A DNA stretch of 42,582 bases from Margaritispora aquatica (lineage: Eukaryota; Ascomycota; Leotiomycetes; Helotiales; Discinellaceae), in assembly GCA_007644065.1 (NCBI GenBank), contig VJWN01000043.1, positions 1 through 42,582 on the forward strand. The letters are read 5' to 3'. Below the pieces are notes generated by a model. The model was not told the DNA's origin, ran no database searches, and saw only the letters and a program-made list of their open reading frames with translations. Below are positions 31,023-42,226 of the stretch, in pieces; position 1 is the first letter of the stretch, and every line of letters starts with the position of its first letter. A program made the position numbers and the translations under genes.

Positions 31023-31388
31023 TTAGTCAGGATAAAGTAATATACCATCTAACTTATGAAGGTAATCCTTAATATATAGGTCACAACGTTCTGATATACA
31101 ATCCAGCATTAGAGACGATCCGGTAGAGTCATGCTTATCAGTAACTACATTCGAGATACTATCAGCTACATCTGAATAGTTCTTTAGCCATTCCTTGACC
31201 TCTATATTATAACGTATTACATCTCAATTTTTGGTAATGTATTCCAAGGTAAGATCGAAGACTAAGCATTCTGTGCCTTTAAAATTGTCATGATGCTTAT
31301 TAAAGCCATACTCTAGTAGATCTGTCGTAAAGCGAGTGGGTGTATAGTGTGGGAGCAAGAACTTATTATAGTCGTAAGTTGATGACAT
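31023..31388 (-). CDS. orf121, unknown acidic protein behind a copied atp8 leader
   Basis: ATG 31388 to TAA 31023, 121 residues. A TGA at residue 55 (Trp in this code) hides it from a standard-code scan; residue 67 is Trp by TGG. The product is soluble-looking, acidic and rich in Asp/Tyr, for example NFKGTECLVFDLTLEYITKN, with no membrane segment. Codons such as CTC, CGC, ACC, GAC and TTG are frequent, unlike the A/T-ending codons of neighbours, which hints at foreign origin. The 77-nt leader of atp8 is copied exactly 10 nt before its start, the same spacing as at atp8. An in-frame TAA lies upstream, so the start is well defined. I do not recognise the family; a plasmid-derived fragment is possible. 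Confidence 0.65.
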
Positions 31389-31398
31389 GGCGAGAGTA

Positions 31399-31475
31399 TT
31401 AATTATTTAATGCTATGACTAGCTAGGCAGTTTACACATTTACATCTAATAACAGATGAATAAGTATGGGGTATT
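31399..31475 (-). promoter_or_regulatory. Copy of the atp8 5' leader upstream of orf121
   Basis: This 77-nt stretch matches 20672-20748 with two mismatches and ends 10 nt before the orf121 ATG. The match stops inside the last 10 nt, which differ. If the leader carries translation signals for atp8, orf121 should be expressed in the same way. Confidence 0.8.
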
Positions 31476-31556
31476 GTCTGACATTACTAAATAATCTTTA
31501 AAAAGTATATTCTATTAGAACAAGGGAATAAAATATCATATAGATACCTCATCCTT

Positions 31557-31628
31557 TAAGGAATAGGTGATTTGAACACCTAACCTGCCGTGTGTAAAAC
31601 AGTTGCTCTACCTTTGAGCTAATTCCCT
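31557..31628 (-). tRNA. trnV: tRNA-Val (TAC), second, partly degenerate copy
   Basis: It differs from trnV at 15312-15383 by three bases. The loop TTTACAC is kept, but the anticodon stem is ACTGT/ACGGC with an A-C mismatch at the outer pair and a T-G wobble. Several flanking bases on both sides also match, so a larger segment was copied. It may be non-functional. Confidence 0.75.
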
Positions 31629-32096
31629 GAATACTTAGATACTATTGTAAATATAAATTCATATATATATATATATAATATATATATTATGTTTAAGTTT
31701 ATATTATAAATCTAATGTAAGCCTAATATATAAAATATTAATAAAAAATTAAAATATAACAAAGGTTATATTGAAAATAGCCGGAAAGGAAATATGGCCC
31801 TATGTTATTTATATAGTATATGCTTACTTTTATCGTTATTAAAGCCCCTTTAATAACAAAGACTTATTCAACAATACACCTGTAGTAACACAGGAATAAA
31901 CAGTAATAAAGGGATTAAAGGCCTAAAGTAAATATATATATATTATTAAATGATAATAACATACTAAATTTGGCCGTCTTGTGAATAAATATTGTAAGAA
32001 ATAAACCTAGTATTAAACTACCGCTAGGTAAACATTTAATAACTTAATCATATAAGTTACCCTCCTATACTATTTTAGGCTAATATTAATAACAGG
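31629..32096. other. Spacer between nad5 and trnV copy 2, no gene seen
   Basis: About 470 bp, AT-rich. A small hairpin GTTATTAAA-GCCCC-TTTAATAAC is at 31835-31857. The part next to trnV resembles the sequence next to the first trnV. Confidence 0.5.
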
Positions 32097-34073
32097 CTAA
32101 AGGGATTTATTAGCATAATTGACAATACTAAATAAAGACAATAATATTAATAATAGTAAACTATTATCAACTAAAGATAAATAAGGTATTATTATATATA
32201 AAATAAGACCTATTAAAATATATAAAGCATAACTTGTAATTACTCCTGTGTCTAGGCTGGCTATATTTCTACTTAAATTAATTAAACCTTTTTCTAGACC
32301 AAAAGGTCCTAATAACTCTACGCTACCTTTGTCTATAACTTTCGTAGTTTGACCACCTAACTTAAAGACTAGACCCGTAATATATTTGTTGTAAAACAAT
32401 TCAATGAAACCTCGTTGATTGAAGAATCCAAATAAATTATAACCTAATCTAGTAGACTTAAAGGTGATAAGTATTTTACCTAAGTATTCCGAAAGAACTA
32501 AGGCTAATATACTAAGAGATATAGTAAATACTAAAGGTAATAACTTAAATAAAGTAGGTACTGCAAATTCCGTGTCCAACAATATCTCATGTGTAGGATG
32601 AATAAATAAACTATTATCCGCAAAGAAACCAGAACCTAGTCCTATAAAGATATCTTTAGTGATATAACCAAAGAATATTGAAAAAATAGCTAATATAATA
32701 AGAGGTAAACTCATAAAAATATCACCTTCATGGGCATGTTTGTAATTAACAACTGGGCCATTAGGATTAGTTAAGAAAGTTAAATATAGAACTTTAACAG
32801 AGTATAAAGTGGTAAACATAGCTCCAATAGTTGCTATAAAATATACTACTGTACCACTAAAATAGTACTGTCCATAAGCAGATTCTAAAATTAAATCTTT
32901 ACTATAGAATCCAGTCATAAAAGGGAAGGCAACTAAACTAAGACTTGCAATTAACATTACAGAATAAGTTAAAGGTAAGAATGGCCTTAATCCACCATAT
33001 TTTCTAAAATCTTGGTTATCAGCTACTGCATGAATAACAGCACCTGCACCTAAAAATAATAAACCTTTATAAAAGGCATGATTAACTAGGTGGAATAAGG
33101 CGATATTATACGATGATAAACCTACAGCTATAACCATCATACCTAATTGACTCATGGTAGAATAAGCAATAACTTTCTTAATATCTTGTTGGAATAGCCC
33201 TATAAGAGAACTGAAAACAGTAGTTATAGCACCTAATCATAAACATAAAATTAATACAGTTGAACTATATTCTATTAAAGGACTTGTACGCATTAATAAA
33301 TACACACCCGCGGTAACCATTGTAGCCGCGTGTATTAAAGCACTAACAGGTGTAGGACCCTCCATAGCCATAGGCAATCAAACATGTAATCCAACTTGAG
33401 AACTTTTAGCCATGGCTCCAATTAATAAACATATACCTATAATTGTAACGATATTTTCATTAACAAAAGGTGCTAATGAAAATACTGTACTATAATCGAT
33501 GTTACCAAACGATCATAGTATAGCAAACATACCAATAGTTAAAAAACAATCACCAACTCTATTAGTTAGAAAAGCAGCCATGGAACTTTGATTTGCGGCT
33601 ATTCTAGTAAATCAAAAACTTACTAATAGATACGAACAAACACCCACACCTTCTCATCCTACAAACATTAATAAGAAATTATTAGCCGTAACAAGTATAA
33701 TCATCATAAAGGTAAATAAACTTAAATAGCTAAAAAATCGCTGGTTATGTGGATCATGGCTCATATACCCTATAGAATATATATGGACTAAGGAACTAAC
33801 TATTAAAACAGGTATCAACATAGATACTGTTAAACTATCAAAGTGAAAACCTCACAAAACGTTAAGGGATTCACTATCTATTCATCTAAACAGATGAATT
33901 GATACAGGTATGTTATTTAAACCTACTTCAAAAAAAGCCACAATGGCTAATAAAGTAGTTACAATTACACTTGTACATGTAATTAATTGCGCACCGCTAA
34001 CACCGACTTTTCTACCAAAAAATCCGGAAACTATTGATCCTAATAAAGGTAAAGTAATTATAGCTAAATACAT
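32097..34073 (-). CDS. nad5: NADH dehydrogenase subunit 5 (intact copy)
   Basis: Largest membrane subunit of complex I, with proton-pumping helices and a long lateral C-terminal helix. ATG 34073 to TAG 32097, 658 residues, normal length. It begins [20 protein letters not shown] and contains the conserved [40 protein letters not shown] and [23 protein letters not shown] Trp codons are frequent. The ATG overlaps the nad4L stop by one base. No intron. The 5' 372 bases recur at 1-373 with an indel. Confidence 0.97.
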
Positions 34074-34342
34074 TATTTATATTCTATTGCAATACTTCCT
34101 CTTAATCTATAAAATGCAACTAGAATACCTAAGCCTATTGCTGATTCTGCACCAGCTATTGCTATTATATATATGGCAAATGTTTGCCCTAATATATCAT
34201 CAAAGCCAAGTGAACTTATTAATATTAAGAATGTAATAGCTAATAACATTATTTCGATGGAAATAAGCATTAATATTATATTTTTTCTATTTAAGACGAA
34301 ACCTAAAATTCCGATTATGAAAAGTATTAAGGATAAATTCAT
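34073..34342 (-). CDS. nad4L: NADH dehydrogenase subunit 4L (intact copy)
   Basis: Small three-helix subunit of complex I. Start chosen at ATG 34342 ([20 protein letters not shown]), giving 89 residues, the usual fungal length; an upstream ATG at 34360 would add six residues. Conserved parts are [16 protein letters not shown] and the helix with the essential Glu in [17 protein letters not shown]. The TAA stop (34073-34075) overlaps the nad5 ATG by one base, a widespread fungal arrangement that implies coupled translation. Confidence 0.97.
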   Translation of the reverse strand: MNLSLILFIIGILGFVLNRKNIILMLISIEIMLLAITFLILISSLGFDDILGQTFAIYIIAIAGAESAIGLGILVAFYRLRGSIAIEYK

Positions 34343-34466
34343 AGTATATATTTTTTTCAATAATTATATTAAAAAAGGTTTATGATTATTATAACTAGCT
34401 TTTTTGCCAGTTTTTACCTATGGATGATTTCTCCTGGCGAGATAGAGGGGGGGGGGTAAGCGAACC

Positions 34467-35060
34467 TTAGTTTGGGGTCTGGTTTTTAAGCTTTTCTTTA
34501 CGTAACTCTTGCAGTTCTTTACTTCTTGCCTTATTTACGGGATCACTATCATATGCCTTTTTGATTGCCTTAGATTCGGGTTTACTTCCGTGTATCTTTT
34601 TTTTTTCCTTAACTTCCGGTTTACTATTGTATACCAATTTTTGTTCCTTCCTTTTTTCCTTAACTTCTGGTATATGTGTACGCTTACGTTGTCTAGCTTT
34701 AGCAAGTTCACGTGTTTCTTCATCAAACTCATTGTCAGTATAGGTTAAACCTGTGGCAGGATTAATATTTTTCCGATCTCTCCTTACCTTCTGGGGGGCT
34801 CCATCAGAATATGTAGAATTACCTGTGGGTGGCTTACCACCACCTCCATTAGGCCCTGATCCACCCGCAGACTTATTAAGAATAAAATCAAGACTAAATT
34901 TTAACATATTAAGTGTTATTGCTAACAGATTAAGAATTTCTAAAGCATTACTGAACTTTATAAATAACTTGTGCACTTCAGGATAATCCTCCGGGAAAGA
35001 AGGGTTTATAGAAGTAACATAAACATGGTATATGAAGATGATATTGTTAGAATAAAACAT
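34467..35060 (-). CDS. orf197, unknown protein with lysine-rich tandem repeats (intact copy)
   Basis: ATG 35060 to TAA 34467, 197 residues, between nad3 and nad4L. Architecture: an N-terminal hydrophobic stretch (about 5-17), a second hydrophobic helix (about 39-62, NLLAITLNMLKFSLDFILN), a Gly/Pro-rich linker (about 65-90), then a highly basic tail. The tail has about four degenerate units of 13-15 residues, best seen in NSKPEVKEKKKIHG and SKPESKAIKKAYD. No catalytic motif is visible. A membrane-anchored nucleic-acid-binding role fits the shape but is inference. The position is where a Sordariomycete-type order often has atp9 near nad3; this is not Atp9. The first copy is frameshifted. Confidence 0.7.
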   Translation of the reverse strand: MFYSNNIIFIYHVYVTSINPSFPEDYPEVHKLFIKFSNALEILNLLAITLNMLKFSLDFILNKSAGGSGPNGGGGKPPTGNSTYSDGAPQKVRRDRKNINPATGLTYTDNEFDEETRELAKARQRKRTHIPEVKEKRKEQKLVYNSKPEVKEKKKIHGSKPESKAIKKAYDSDPVNKARSKELQELRKEKLKNQTPN

Positions 35061-35232
35061 AATACGATATACATCTCACTGTAAACTATAATCTCATAAA
35101 ATCATAGACACAATAATTAAATAACATGTTCGAAACTTTATTAATGAAGAGCGTAAATCACGAGAAAAATTAAAGAATTTTAATAAACTTATTGCTCAGG
35201 GGTTATTATTTAGGTAAAATAATAGTAATACC

Positions 35233-35754
35233 CTAGGAACGAAAAAGCATATCGTTAATATGATGCTTAAACTTTAAATGAACTATAGGAAATAACGCTC
35301 TAATTAACTGGTAAGAAACCAAACCAAGTTGAATATAAAAAAATAGAGATGATTGTGTAGAAGCTATGTTATTACTGTTATGATTATTTAAACTAAGCAT
35401 CTGTCTACTATCAATCTTTAAAGCGTTTTTACCCAGTTCAAACGCAAATCCCAGTGTTAATGCTAAAAAAAAGATAAGCATAATTACTAGACCATAAATG
35501 CCATTTACATAGGCACTAACTACGTAAGGATAAACCAAAAGAATTTCTAAGTCAAATAAAAGGAAAAGTAGTGCAAATATAAAGAAAGAAACACTGAACT
35601 GCGTTCTATTTTGACCCAAAAATGAATGAAAACCGCACTCGAAAGCGCTATCTTTCTCTTGATAAGGATTATGTGGAGCAAAAATAAGATTAACGGCTAA
35701 TAAGATTATAGCCAATATAGGTATAAAGAGAAAAAAGAATGATGTACTTGTCAT
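35233..35754 (-). CDS. nad3: nad3 (second copy)
   Basis: Same reading frame and same 173-residue product as 1532-2053, including the extended C-terminus. Confidence 0.96.
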   Translation of the reverse strand: MTSTSFFFLFIPILAIILLAVNLIFAPHNPYQEKDSAFECGFHSFLGQNRTQFSVSFFIFALLFLLFDLEILLVYPYVVSAYVNGIYGLVIMLIFFLALTLGFAFELGKNALKIDSRQMLSLNNHNSNNIASTQSSLFFYIQLGLVSYQLIRALFPIVHLKFKHHINDMLFRS

Positions 35755-37443
35755 TTATGAGTTGAATAAAATTAGAGCCAAGATATTGGCCAGACTTAAT
35801 CACTCTTGAGGTAGGAAAATGAATAAAAGAATTATTAATGTTAATACAGATATAGTAATAGTTAAATAACTAGATAATGTAATACTATTAAGCTTAAAAG
35901 TTGATTTGGCTTTTAAAACATTGTTTCTAACTATGTTACCTTGTAAATTAACATGGCTTAGTTCAGGGTTAATCTTGTACTCAGCCTTATCAAAAAACAC
36001 TTGTTTTATGATATTTAAGTAATATACTGCACTTATAACACTTGTTAATATGGCAACTAAAGCCAAGAAGATGTAACCCCCATCTATTGCGGCACTTAAT
36101 ACCATTTGCTTTGCAAAGAATCCTATTAAAGGTGGAATACCTACAAAAGAAAATATGGTTACACTTAGACTTAAAGCTAAAACAGGATTAATGTAAAAGT
36201 AACCTTTCAATTGACTTATTAATTGTATGGGTGAATTATTTTTATCTGTTAATTCTTTATACTCATCACTATCATTTATGTAGTAATAAAGTGAATAACC
36301 GATACTTATAAGAATAATAAAGGCATTTAAGTTACTAATAGAATATTGCATTAAGTAAAATATAAATGCTTGTATGGATTCTATACTATTTATACTCAAT
36401 GCTAATAATATAAATCCTACGTGGCTAATGGTACTGTAGGCAAACAACCGTTTTATTCTTTTCTGTGTAAGACCAACTACAGTCCCGATTATCAAAGAAA
36501 ATAAGGAACTAACTAGTAAACTTGTAGTTCAAGTAAATTCAAAATTAAATAAAGAGTTACTAGTATAATGAACTAGTTCTAAAAAGAAAATAAATATGGA
36601 TATCTTTGCCACTATTGCTACAAAAGTCGTTACAATTGTAGGTATAGCGTCATAAACATCTGGAGATCAGAAATGGAAAGGCGCCGCGCTGACTTTAAAT
36701 AAAAATCCTACGCTTAAGATTAATAATGAGAAGTGTATATAATAGGATTTATATCAGTACAGTATATTAGTGCTATCATTGGCTAAATCACTTAAGCTAG
36801 TTATAACATATATTCCGTCAAGATTAGTTGTACCTGAGTTTGCGTATATTAAACTAGTACCTAATAAAATAAAACATGAACTTAAACCACCCAATAAAAA
36901 ATAAGTCAGACCTCCCGAAGTGGCTTTTTCGGAGTTTCTATATAACGTGCTTAATAAATACAACCCGTAGCTCTGTAGCTCTATACTTAAGAATATAGAA
37001 ACCATGTCACTCGTGGATACTAAGAAAGTTGCACCTGTTACAATAAATAACAAAATTAGAGGGTATTCAATAATTTTAAATTGTTCCCCCATTTTATTTT
37101 GAATTTGACTTTTATAGTATAAAAAATTATAAAATATTAATTTACTTAAAGAAGCATATTCAGCCAACCAAACCTTACGTGGGTAAAATGCAGTTAATTG
37201 CAATATAACCGCACTAATTAAGAAAATAAATATGTGAAAAATTTGAGTTGTACTTGTTATATGGAATAAACCTCCATAAAGACCTATACCTGTACCTAGA
37301 CTAGTAATAAATAAAGTGTTTATTGCTAGTAAAGTAGAGTAGAGTAAAGCTATTATAACTACTCTACTATACAAAATGGACTTATCACGCCTTACAGTAA
37401 CCGCATTAGATAATATTAAAAATAAAATTGAAAAGATCATCAT
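35755..37443 (-). CDS. nad2: nad2 (second copy)
   Basis: Same frame as 2054-3742; 562 residues with TGA as Trp, stop touching the nad3 start. Confidence 0.96.
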
Positions 37444-37767
37444 TTAATAAGTAAAAGGTTTGCACTTTTAATAAACTTAGTCTAATTTAATGTACCATAA
37501 TATTTAGGTATAAAAACAAATAGGGTATAATAAACGAAACAAGTTTGTTTTACTTTAAACTAACTTAATTTACAATATATACTATATATTGTATAGTATA
37601 TATTATCTAGGTAATACATAAATGGAAATTTTATTAATCATTGTATTTACAACGATTAAAATTTAAATATTTTAGTACTCACCACTTAGCTATACAGAAT
37701 AACCATTTTTAAAAATTAAATAAATTAAGCCCAAAGCATGTAAATTTGTCGTTATAACGACATTTAA

Positions 37768-38523
37768 TTACTGTTCCTCTAATCATTGTAAGAACTTTTC
37801 TATACTTACTGATTCTATAACTATAGGCATAGAACTGTGTAAGATACCACAGATTTCCGAACATTGTCCATAGAATGTTCCTTCTCTGTTGATAAGAACA
37901 GAAACTTGATTTAATCTACCCGGGTAGGCATCACACTTAATCCCCAAGGCAGGACAGGCAAAAGAATGGATAACATCTGCCGCGGTTACAATAAATCTCA
38001 CGTGTGTTAATTCTGGAAGTATAACTCGGTTATCTACTTCTAGCATTCTTAATGCTCCCTCCTCTAAATCTGATTCAGGTACTAAATATGAATCAAATTC
38101 TATGAATTCATCTTCTGCGTTTAAAAAATCAGGATATTGGTAACTTCAGTATCACTGGTGACCTTCTGCTAATACAGACATGGCAGGATCGCTAACTTCA
38201 TCCATTAAATATAATAACTTGAATGAAGGGAAAGCTATTAAGATTAAGATTAAAGCCGGAGTAATAGTTCAGATTAATTCTATTAATGTTCCGTGATTTA
38301 GGTATTTGTGTGATATGGGTGATTTAAGACTAGAATAATTTCTAACTATAGATATCATTATTCAACCTACACCAAATAAGACTATAACTAAATAGAACAT
38401 AATGTTATCATGTAATTCAACTAATCCTTCCATTTGGGGAGTAGCACTATCCTGAAAATAAAGACCTCAAGGTTTAGGTGTATCACAGTTGTTAAAAAGA
38501 CATGTGAATAATAAATTTAGCAT
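37768..38523 (-). CDS. cox2: cox2 (second copy)
   Basis: Same frame as 4067-4822; 251 residues with the CuA ligands. Confidence 0.96.
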
Positions 38524-38997
38524 GTAAATATTAATTTTTTTTTTCTCTTAAACAGGTCATAAAGCATTTAATAAATATATTATATTTTTTTTATTTCATA
38601 TAGGGCTGTATAAATATATGCCTGTTTTTTAAGAGATACCGTTAAACAGTTGTTGCAGAGGTCCTAAAAGAGGAGTCTCATTACTATATATACGATATTT
38701 TATACATAATAAACTATATAAAATATATATACACACACTATATTATAAATATATAGAGCATCTATTTAACGAGTCATACGGTTTAAACTAGAAGACTGAA
38801 ATTTATCCTATGAAGTATAGAAATTATTTATACAAAACTAGACTGAATATTATTTAGATATATATATATACTTAATTTAAAGGCTCAGTAGTATTATATT
38901 AGGTATTATAAATTAGATATAAATTATATAAGATACACATAAGACCTTTTTATATGAGGGTTAAATTAGCTTATTTAGGCTTTTTACAAAACACTAT

Positions 38998-39070
38998 TAC
39001 CAAGAGAGAAAATTGAATTCTCATTATTAATGCATGAAATTAATGTTCTAACCAATTGAACTATCTTGGC
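38998..39070 (-). tRNA. trnM: tRNA-Met (CAT), second copy
   Basis: Redundant copy of 5297-5369. Confidence 0.9.
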
Positions 39071-39080
39071 TTTAAATAAA

Positions 39081-39152
39081 GGTGAATACCCTGAATTGAA
39101 CAGGGAACATACTGTGCCACATACAGTCGTTCTACCATTGAACTACATCCAC
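39081..39152 (-). tRNA. trnH: tRNA-His (GTG), second copy
   Basis: Redundant copy of 5380-5451. Confidence 0.92.
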
Positions 39153-39188
39153 AAAAGAAATAGTATTTAGAATATTATAAAACACTAG

Positions 39189-39261
39189 TTATGTTGGGGT
39201 GATTCGAACACCCAATGGTAAATACCAAAAATTTATGACTTACCGATTAGTCTACAACATA
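39189..39261 (-). tRNA. trnQ: tRNA-Gln (TTG), second copy
   Basis: Redundant copy of 5488-5560; the five-T run in the anticodon region is the same length here. Confidence 0.85.
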
Positions 39262-39308
39262 TTAAAAATCAGTGAATTTATTATTATAAATTCGGCTAAA
39301 TATAAATG

Positions 39309-39396
39309 TATAAGGTAAATCCGACTTGAACGGATAAAATTTAAAAATTAAATAGTCCTAAGCTATTCATGTCTACCAATTCCATCACTACCTTAT
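39309..39396 (-). tRNA. trnL: tRNA-Leu (TAG), second copy
   Basis: Redundant copy of 5608-5695. Confidence 0.92.
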
Positions 39397-39781
39397 AAAA
39401 ATCCCCTAACTAATCAACAGAAAATCCTGAAAAAATTATATATATTGGACTAATAATACCTATTATGCACCATAGTAAATAGTATATACAGTACCTACGA
39501 GCATGGCATACCTACTAACCCTGATTTCGGATTGTATCTACTATAAATATGTAAATGATGAAAATACGCCCCTATAAGCCATATATACGTAATATATTTA
39601 TATTTCTAAACATAAATAAAATATACCCTGAATTATATATACCCTAAATATATTTAACATATAGACTTTATTAAACTATATATAGTTTAAGTATAACCAT
39701 TAATCATTAACAATTGCATATTTAAAATATATAATATGGGCTGTTTTTACTTAATGTTATTTTATTACAAATAACTATCCT

Positions 39782-39854
39782 TGCCCGAGATAAGATTTGA
39801 ACTTACAACCTAGGTCGCTTCAAGACCCCGCTCAACCAATTGAGCTTCTCGAGC
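39782..39854 (-). tRNA. trnF: tRNA-Phe (GAA), second copy
   Basis: Redundant copy of 6081-6153. Confidence 0.92.
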
Positions 39855-39894
39855 TTAATAAAAGAATGTTTAATACTATGTTAAATATTATAAC

Positions 39895-39966
39895 TGGAGA
39901 CATCAGGACTCGATCCTGAAATAACGATATGCAAAATCGCAGTTTTACCAATTAAACTATGTCCCC
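39895..39966 (-). tRNA. trnA: tRNA-Ala (TGC), second copy
   Basis: Redundant copy of 6194-6265; one C fewer just beyond its 5' end. Confidence 0.92.
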
Positions 39967-40609
39967 CTTGTGCCCATTAAACCTTAATCGACTGGGCTTA
40001 AATTATTCATAGGCTGTGCACATAATCTAACAAAAAATTGTAGATTTACGCCAACTCTCCACCCCCTAACCTTAAAGATATATTTGTAATGAAGATTATA
40101 CCCTATGATTACTCATCGATAATACAAGGTTACAAATATTACGTTGTATTATCGAGTGTAGGCTTAATGTACTTCGATTTGACGACAGTTTATTAGTTAT
40201 ATTTAATAATTATATAACATACACATATACATAATATGTATAACTATTACCATAGTAATAAAGGCCTTTAAATATCTTAATATTTTGTACCATATTACAT
40301 AAAGTCTGGTCTCAACAACTCCTGTATTATCACCACAAAATAAACGAAGCATACAACTTACATATAAAACAGTTACTATAGTCAACATAATCCAATGTTA
40401 ATATAAGTTAGATTATACAACTATATAAACTATCTTGCTACTCTAAACTCTACTGAAGTAAATATAGATATTTTAACTCAAATGTCACATATTAATAGAA
40501 AAAGCAAGTAAACACCGGCTAAAGAAAGCAAAGTAGCCGTAAACAAAAGCTGAATTATTAGCAGTACCTTTGTGAATACTATATTTAAAAGGGCTATTAG
40601 GTTTTTATT

Positions 40610-40692
40610 TATCCGAAAGAGGACTTGAACCTCTACGATATTATATCAACGAAGCTTAAGTTCGTCCTGTCTACCAATTCCAGCACTCGGAT
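40610..40692 (-). tRNA. trnL: tRNA-Leu (TAA), second copy
   Basis: Redundant copy of 6910-6992. Confidence 0.92.
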
Positions 40693-40721
40693 GTTAAAAT
40701 AAAAACTCTGCCGTAAATAAT

Positions 40722-40794
40722 TAAGGCCAGAGTGATTTGAACACTCATCTCAGCTGTCATGAGCAGCTTGCTTTACCAATTAAGCTATAACCTT
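40722..40794 (-). tRNA. trnM: tRNA-Met (CAT), second copy
   Basis: Redundant copy of 7022-7094. Confidence 0.9.
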
Positions 40795-40797
40795 TAA

Positions 40798-40868
40798 GTG
40801 CGGACAAAGGACTTGCACCTCTATATATTGGACATGAGCCAAGTATGTTACTATTACATCAATCCGCA
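40798..40868 (-). tRNA. trnM: tRNA-Met (CAT), second copy
   Basis: Redundant copy of 7098-7168. Confidence 0.87.
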
Positions 40869-40953
40869 TTTAATATAAGCTTTGATAGATAGTTTATTAA
40901 AATAGTCTACAAAACTATATGGCTAATGAGTAGTTTATATTATAAATATATCC

Positions 40954-41026
40954 TAGCCCCAGAGGGGATCGAACCCTCGTATATAATGATGAAAACATTA
41001 TGTCTTAACCACTTGACGATAGGGCC
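40954..41026 (-). tRNA. trnE: tRNA-Glu (TTC), second copy
   Basis: Redundant copy of 7254-7326. Confidence 0.93.
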
Positions 41027-41057
41027 ATGGTAAGAAGCAATCTAATCTAAAAATAAA

Positions 41058-41130
41058 TAGTCCAGTGCAAGTATCGCACTTGCTTCAGCTGGTTACAAAA
41101 CAGCCACATTACTTTTATGCTAACCAGACT
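41058..41130 (-). tRNA. trnT: tRNA-Thr (TGT), second copy
   Basis: Redundant copy of 7358-7430. Confidence 0.85.
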
Positions 41131-41149
41131 TAGTTAGCCTTGGCCTACA

Positions 41150-41936
41150 TGCTAAGAGTATAATACGGTTAGCCTAGGTGAATTTAAATTGTAAACCCTA
41201 AAGACTTTATTACTATTAACCAACCATCGCTTATAATATTGCGATGGGGATGTAATTAGATAAGAGCAGTAAATTAAATATATATCTCTCTGCATCTTAC
41301 CCATAATAACTACTATCTCTGTATTTCAGTGGGGTCCTTAGACACCCCATGGCTAAGCCTTTTGGCGATATTTAATAGATTTAGTTTAATATTAAATTAG
41401 TACTTTATACCTAAAAAAATTTGAATTCTTTCAGCTAAAGCCTAGCATTAATTGGTGATGAATTAATCGTAGTGTTCAACTACGTATATTTAAGAATATC
41501 TTAAAGTAAGTTTCGTGCCTAGATGCATTCAGCACTTATCTTTAACTAACATAGCGTTCCTGCCGTGCCTATGCTATAAATTTACTTAAGTGTAAGTAAC
41601 ATCCCAGTAAAATAGCCTATGTTTATGTATCCTAATCATAGTCTACATAATATAAGCTAATACTTAAATCAATATTGGGCACATAAACAACAGGTAAACC
41701 AGAGGTTAATATACCCAGCTCCTTTCGTACGAGGGGATATCCTTATTTTATTCTAATTTCCTCTAGAAGATAGAAACCATACTGTCTCACGACGTATTTA
41801 ACCCAGCTCGTGTAACTTATTAATCGACGAACAGTCGAACCCTTCATGATTCCTGCATTCATGTGGATAAGTTAAGCCGACATCGAGGTGCCAAACTGCG
41901 CACTCAATTTGTACTCTCTGGCGCAATTAGCCTGTT
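41150..41936 (-). rRNA. rnl: rnl 3' exon only (second copy)
   Basis: Redundant copy of the 3' exon 7450-8237, starting AACAGG at the ω splice site. The sarcin-ricin region has G4 near 41733 where the first copy has G5. Confidence 0.93.
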
Positions 41937-42226
41937 CATTCTTCTTTAATAAGATAAACTTATTATATATCCCTTTCTCAAGAAAGGGATTAGACTATGT
42001 ATTCATTTGTTATTATTTTAATATATATAATTTATAATGCAACGCTAAATAAAAAAGGGGGGGGGGCGAGTATAATAAAACCATAAGACTAGAAAATGTG
42101 TGTGTAATATATATTACAGGGCATTAATATGATATAGCATAACTAAAAATATTAAAAAGATTCCAAAAGAAAAATACAACTATAATAAAGCACTTAAAAT
42201 TATGTTTATTGTTAATTAATATTTAC

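Noticed and set aside
34509..34986. Plus-strand open frames over orf197 and nad4L
   Set aside because: They are the complement of real minus-strand genes with composition shadows, and no starts or homology support them.
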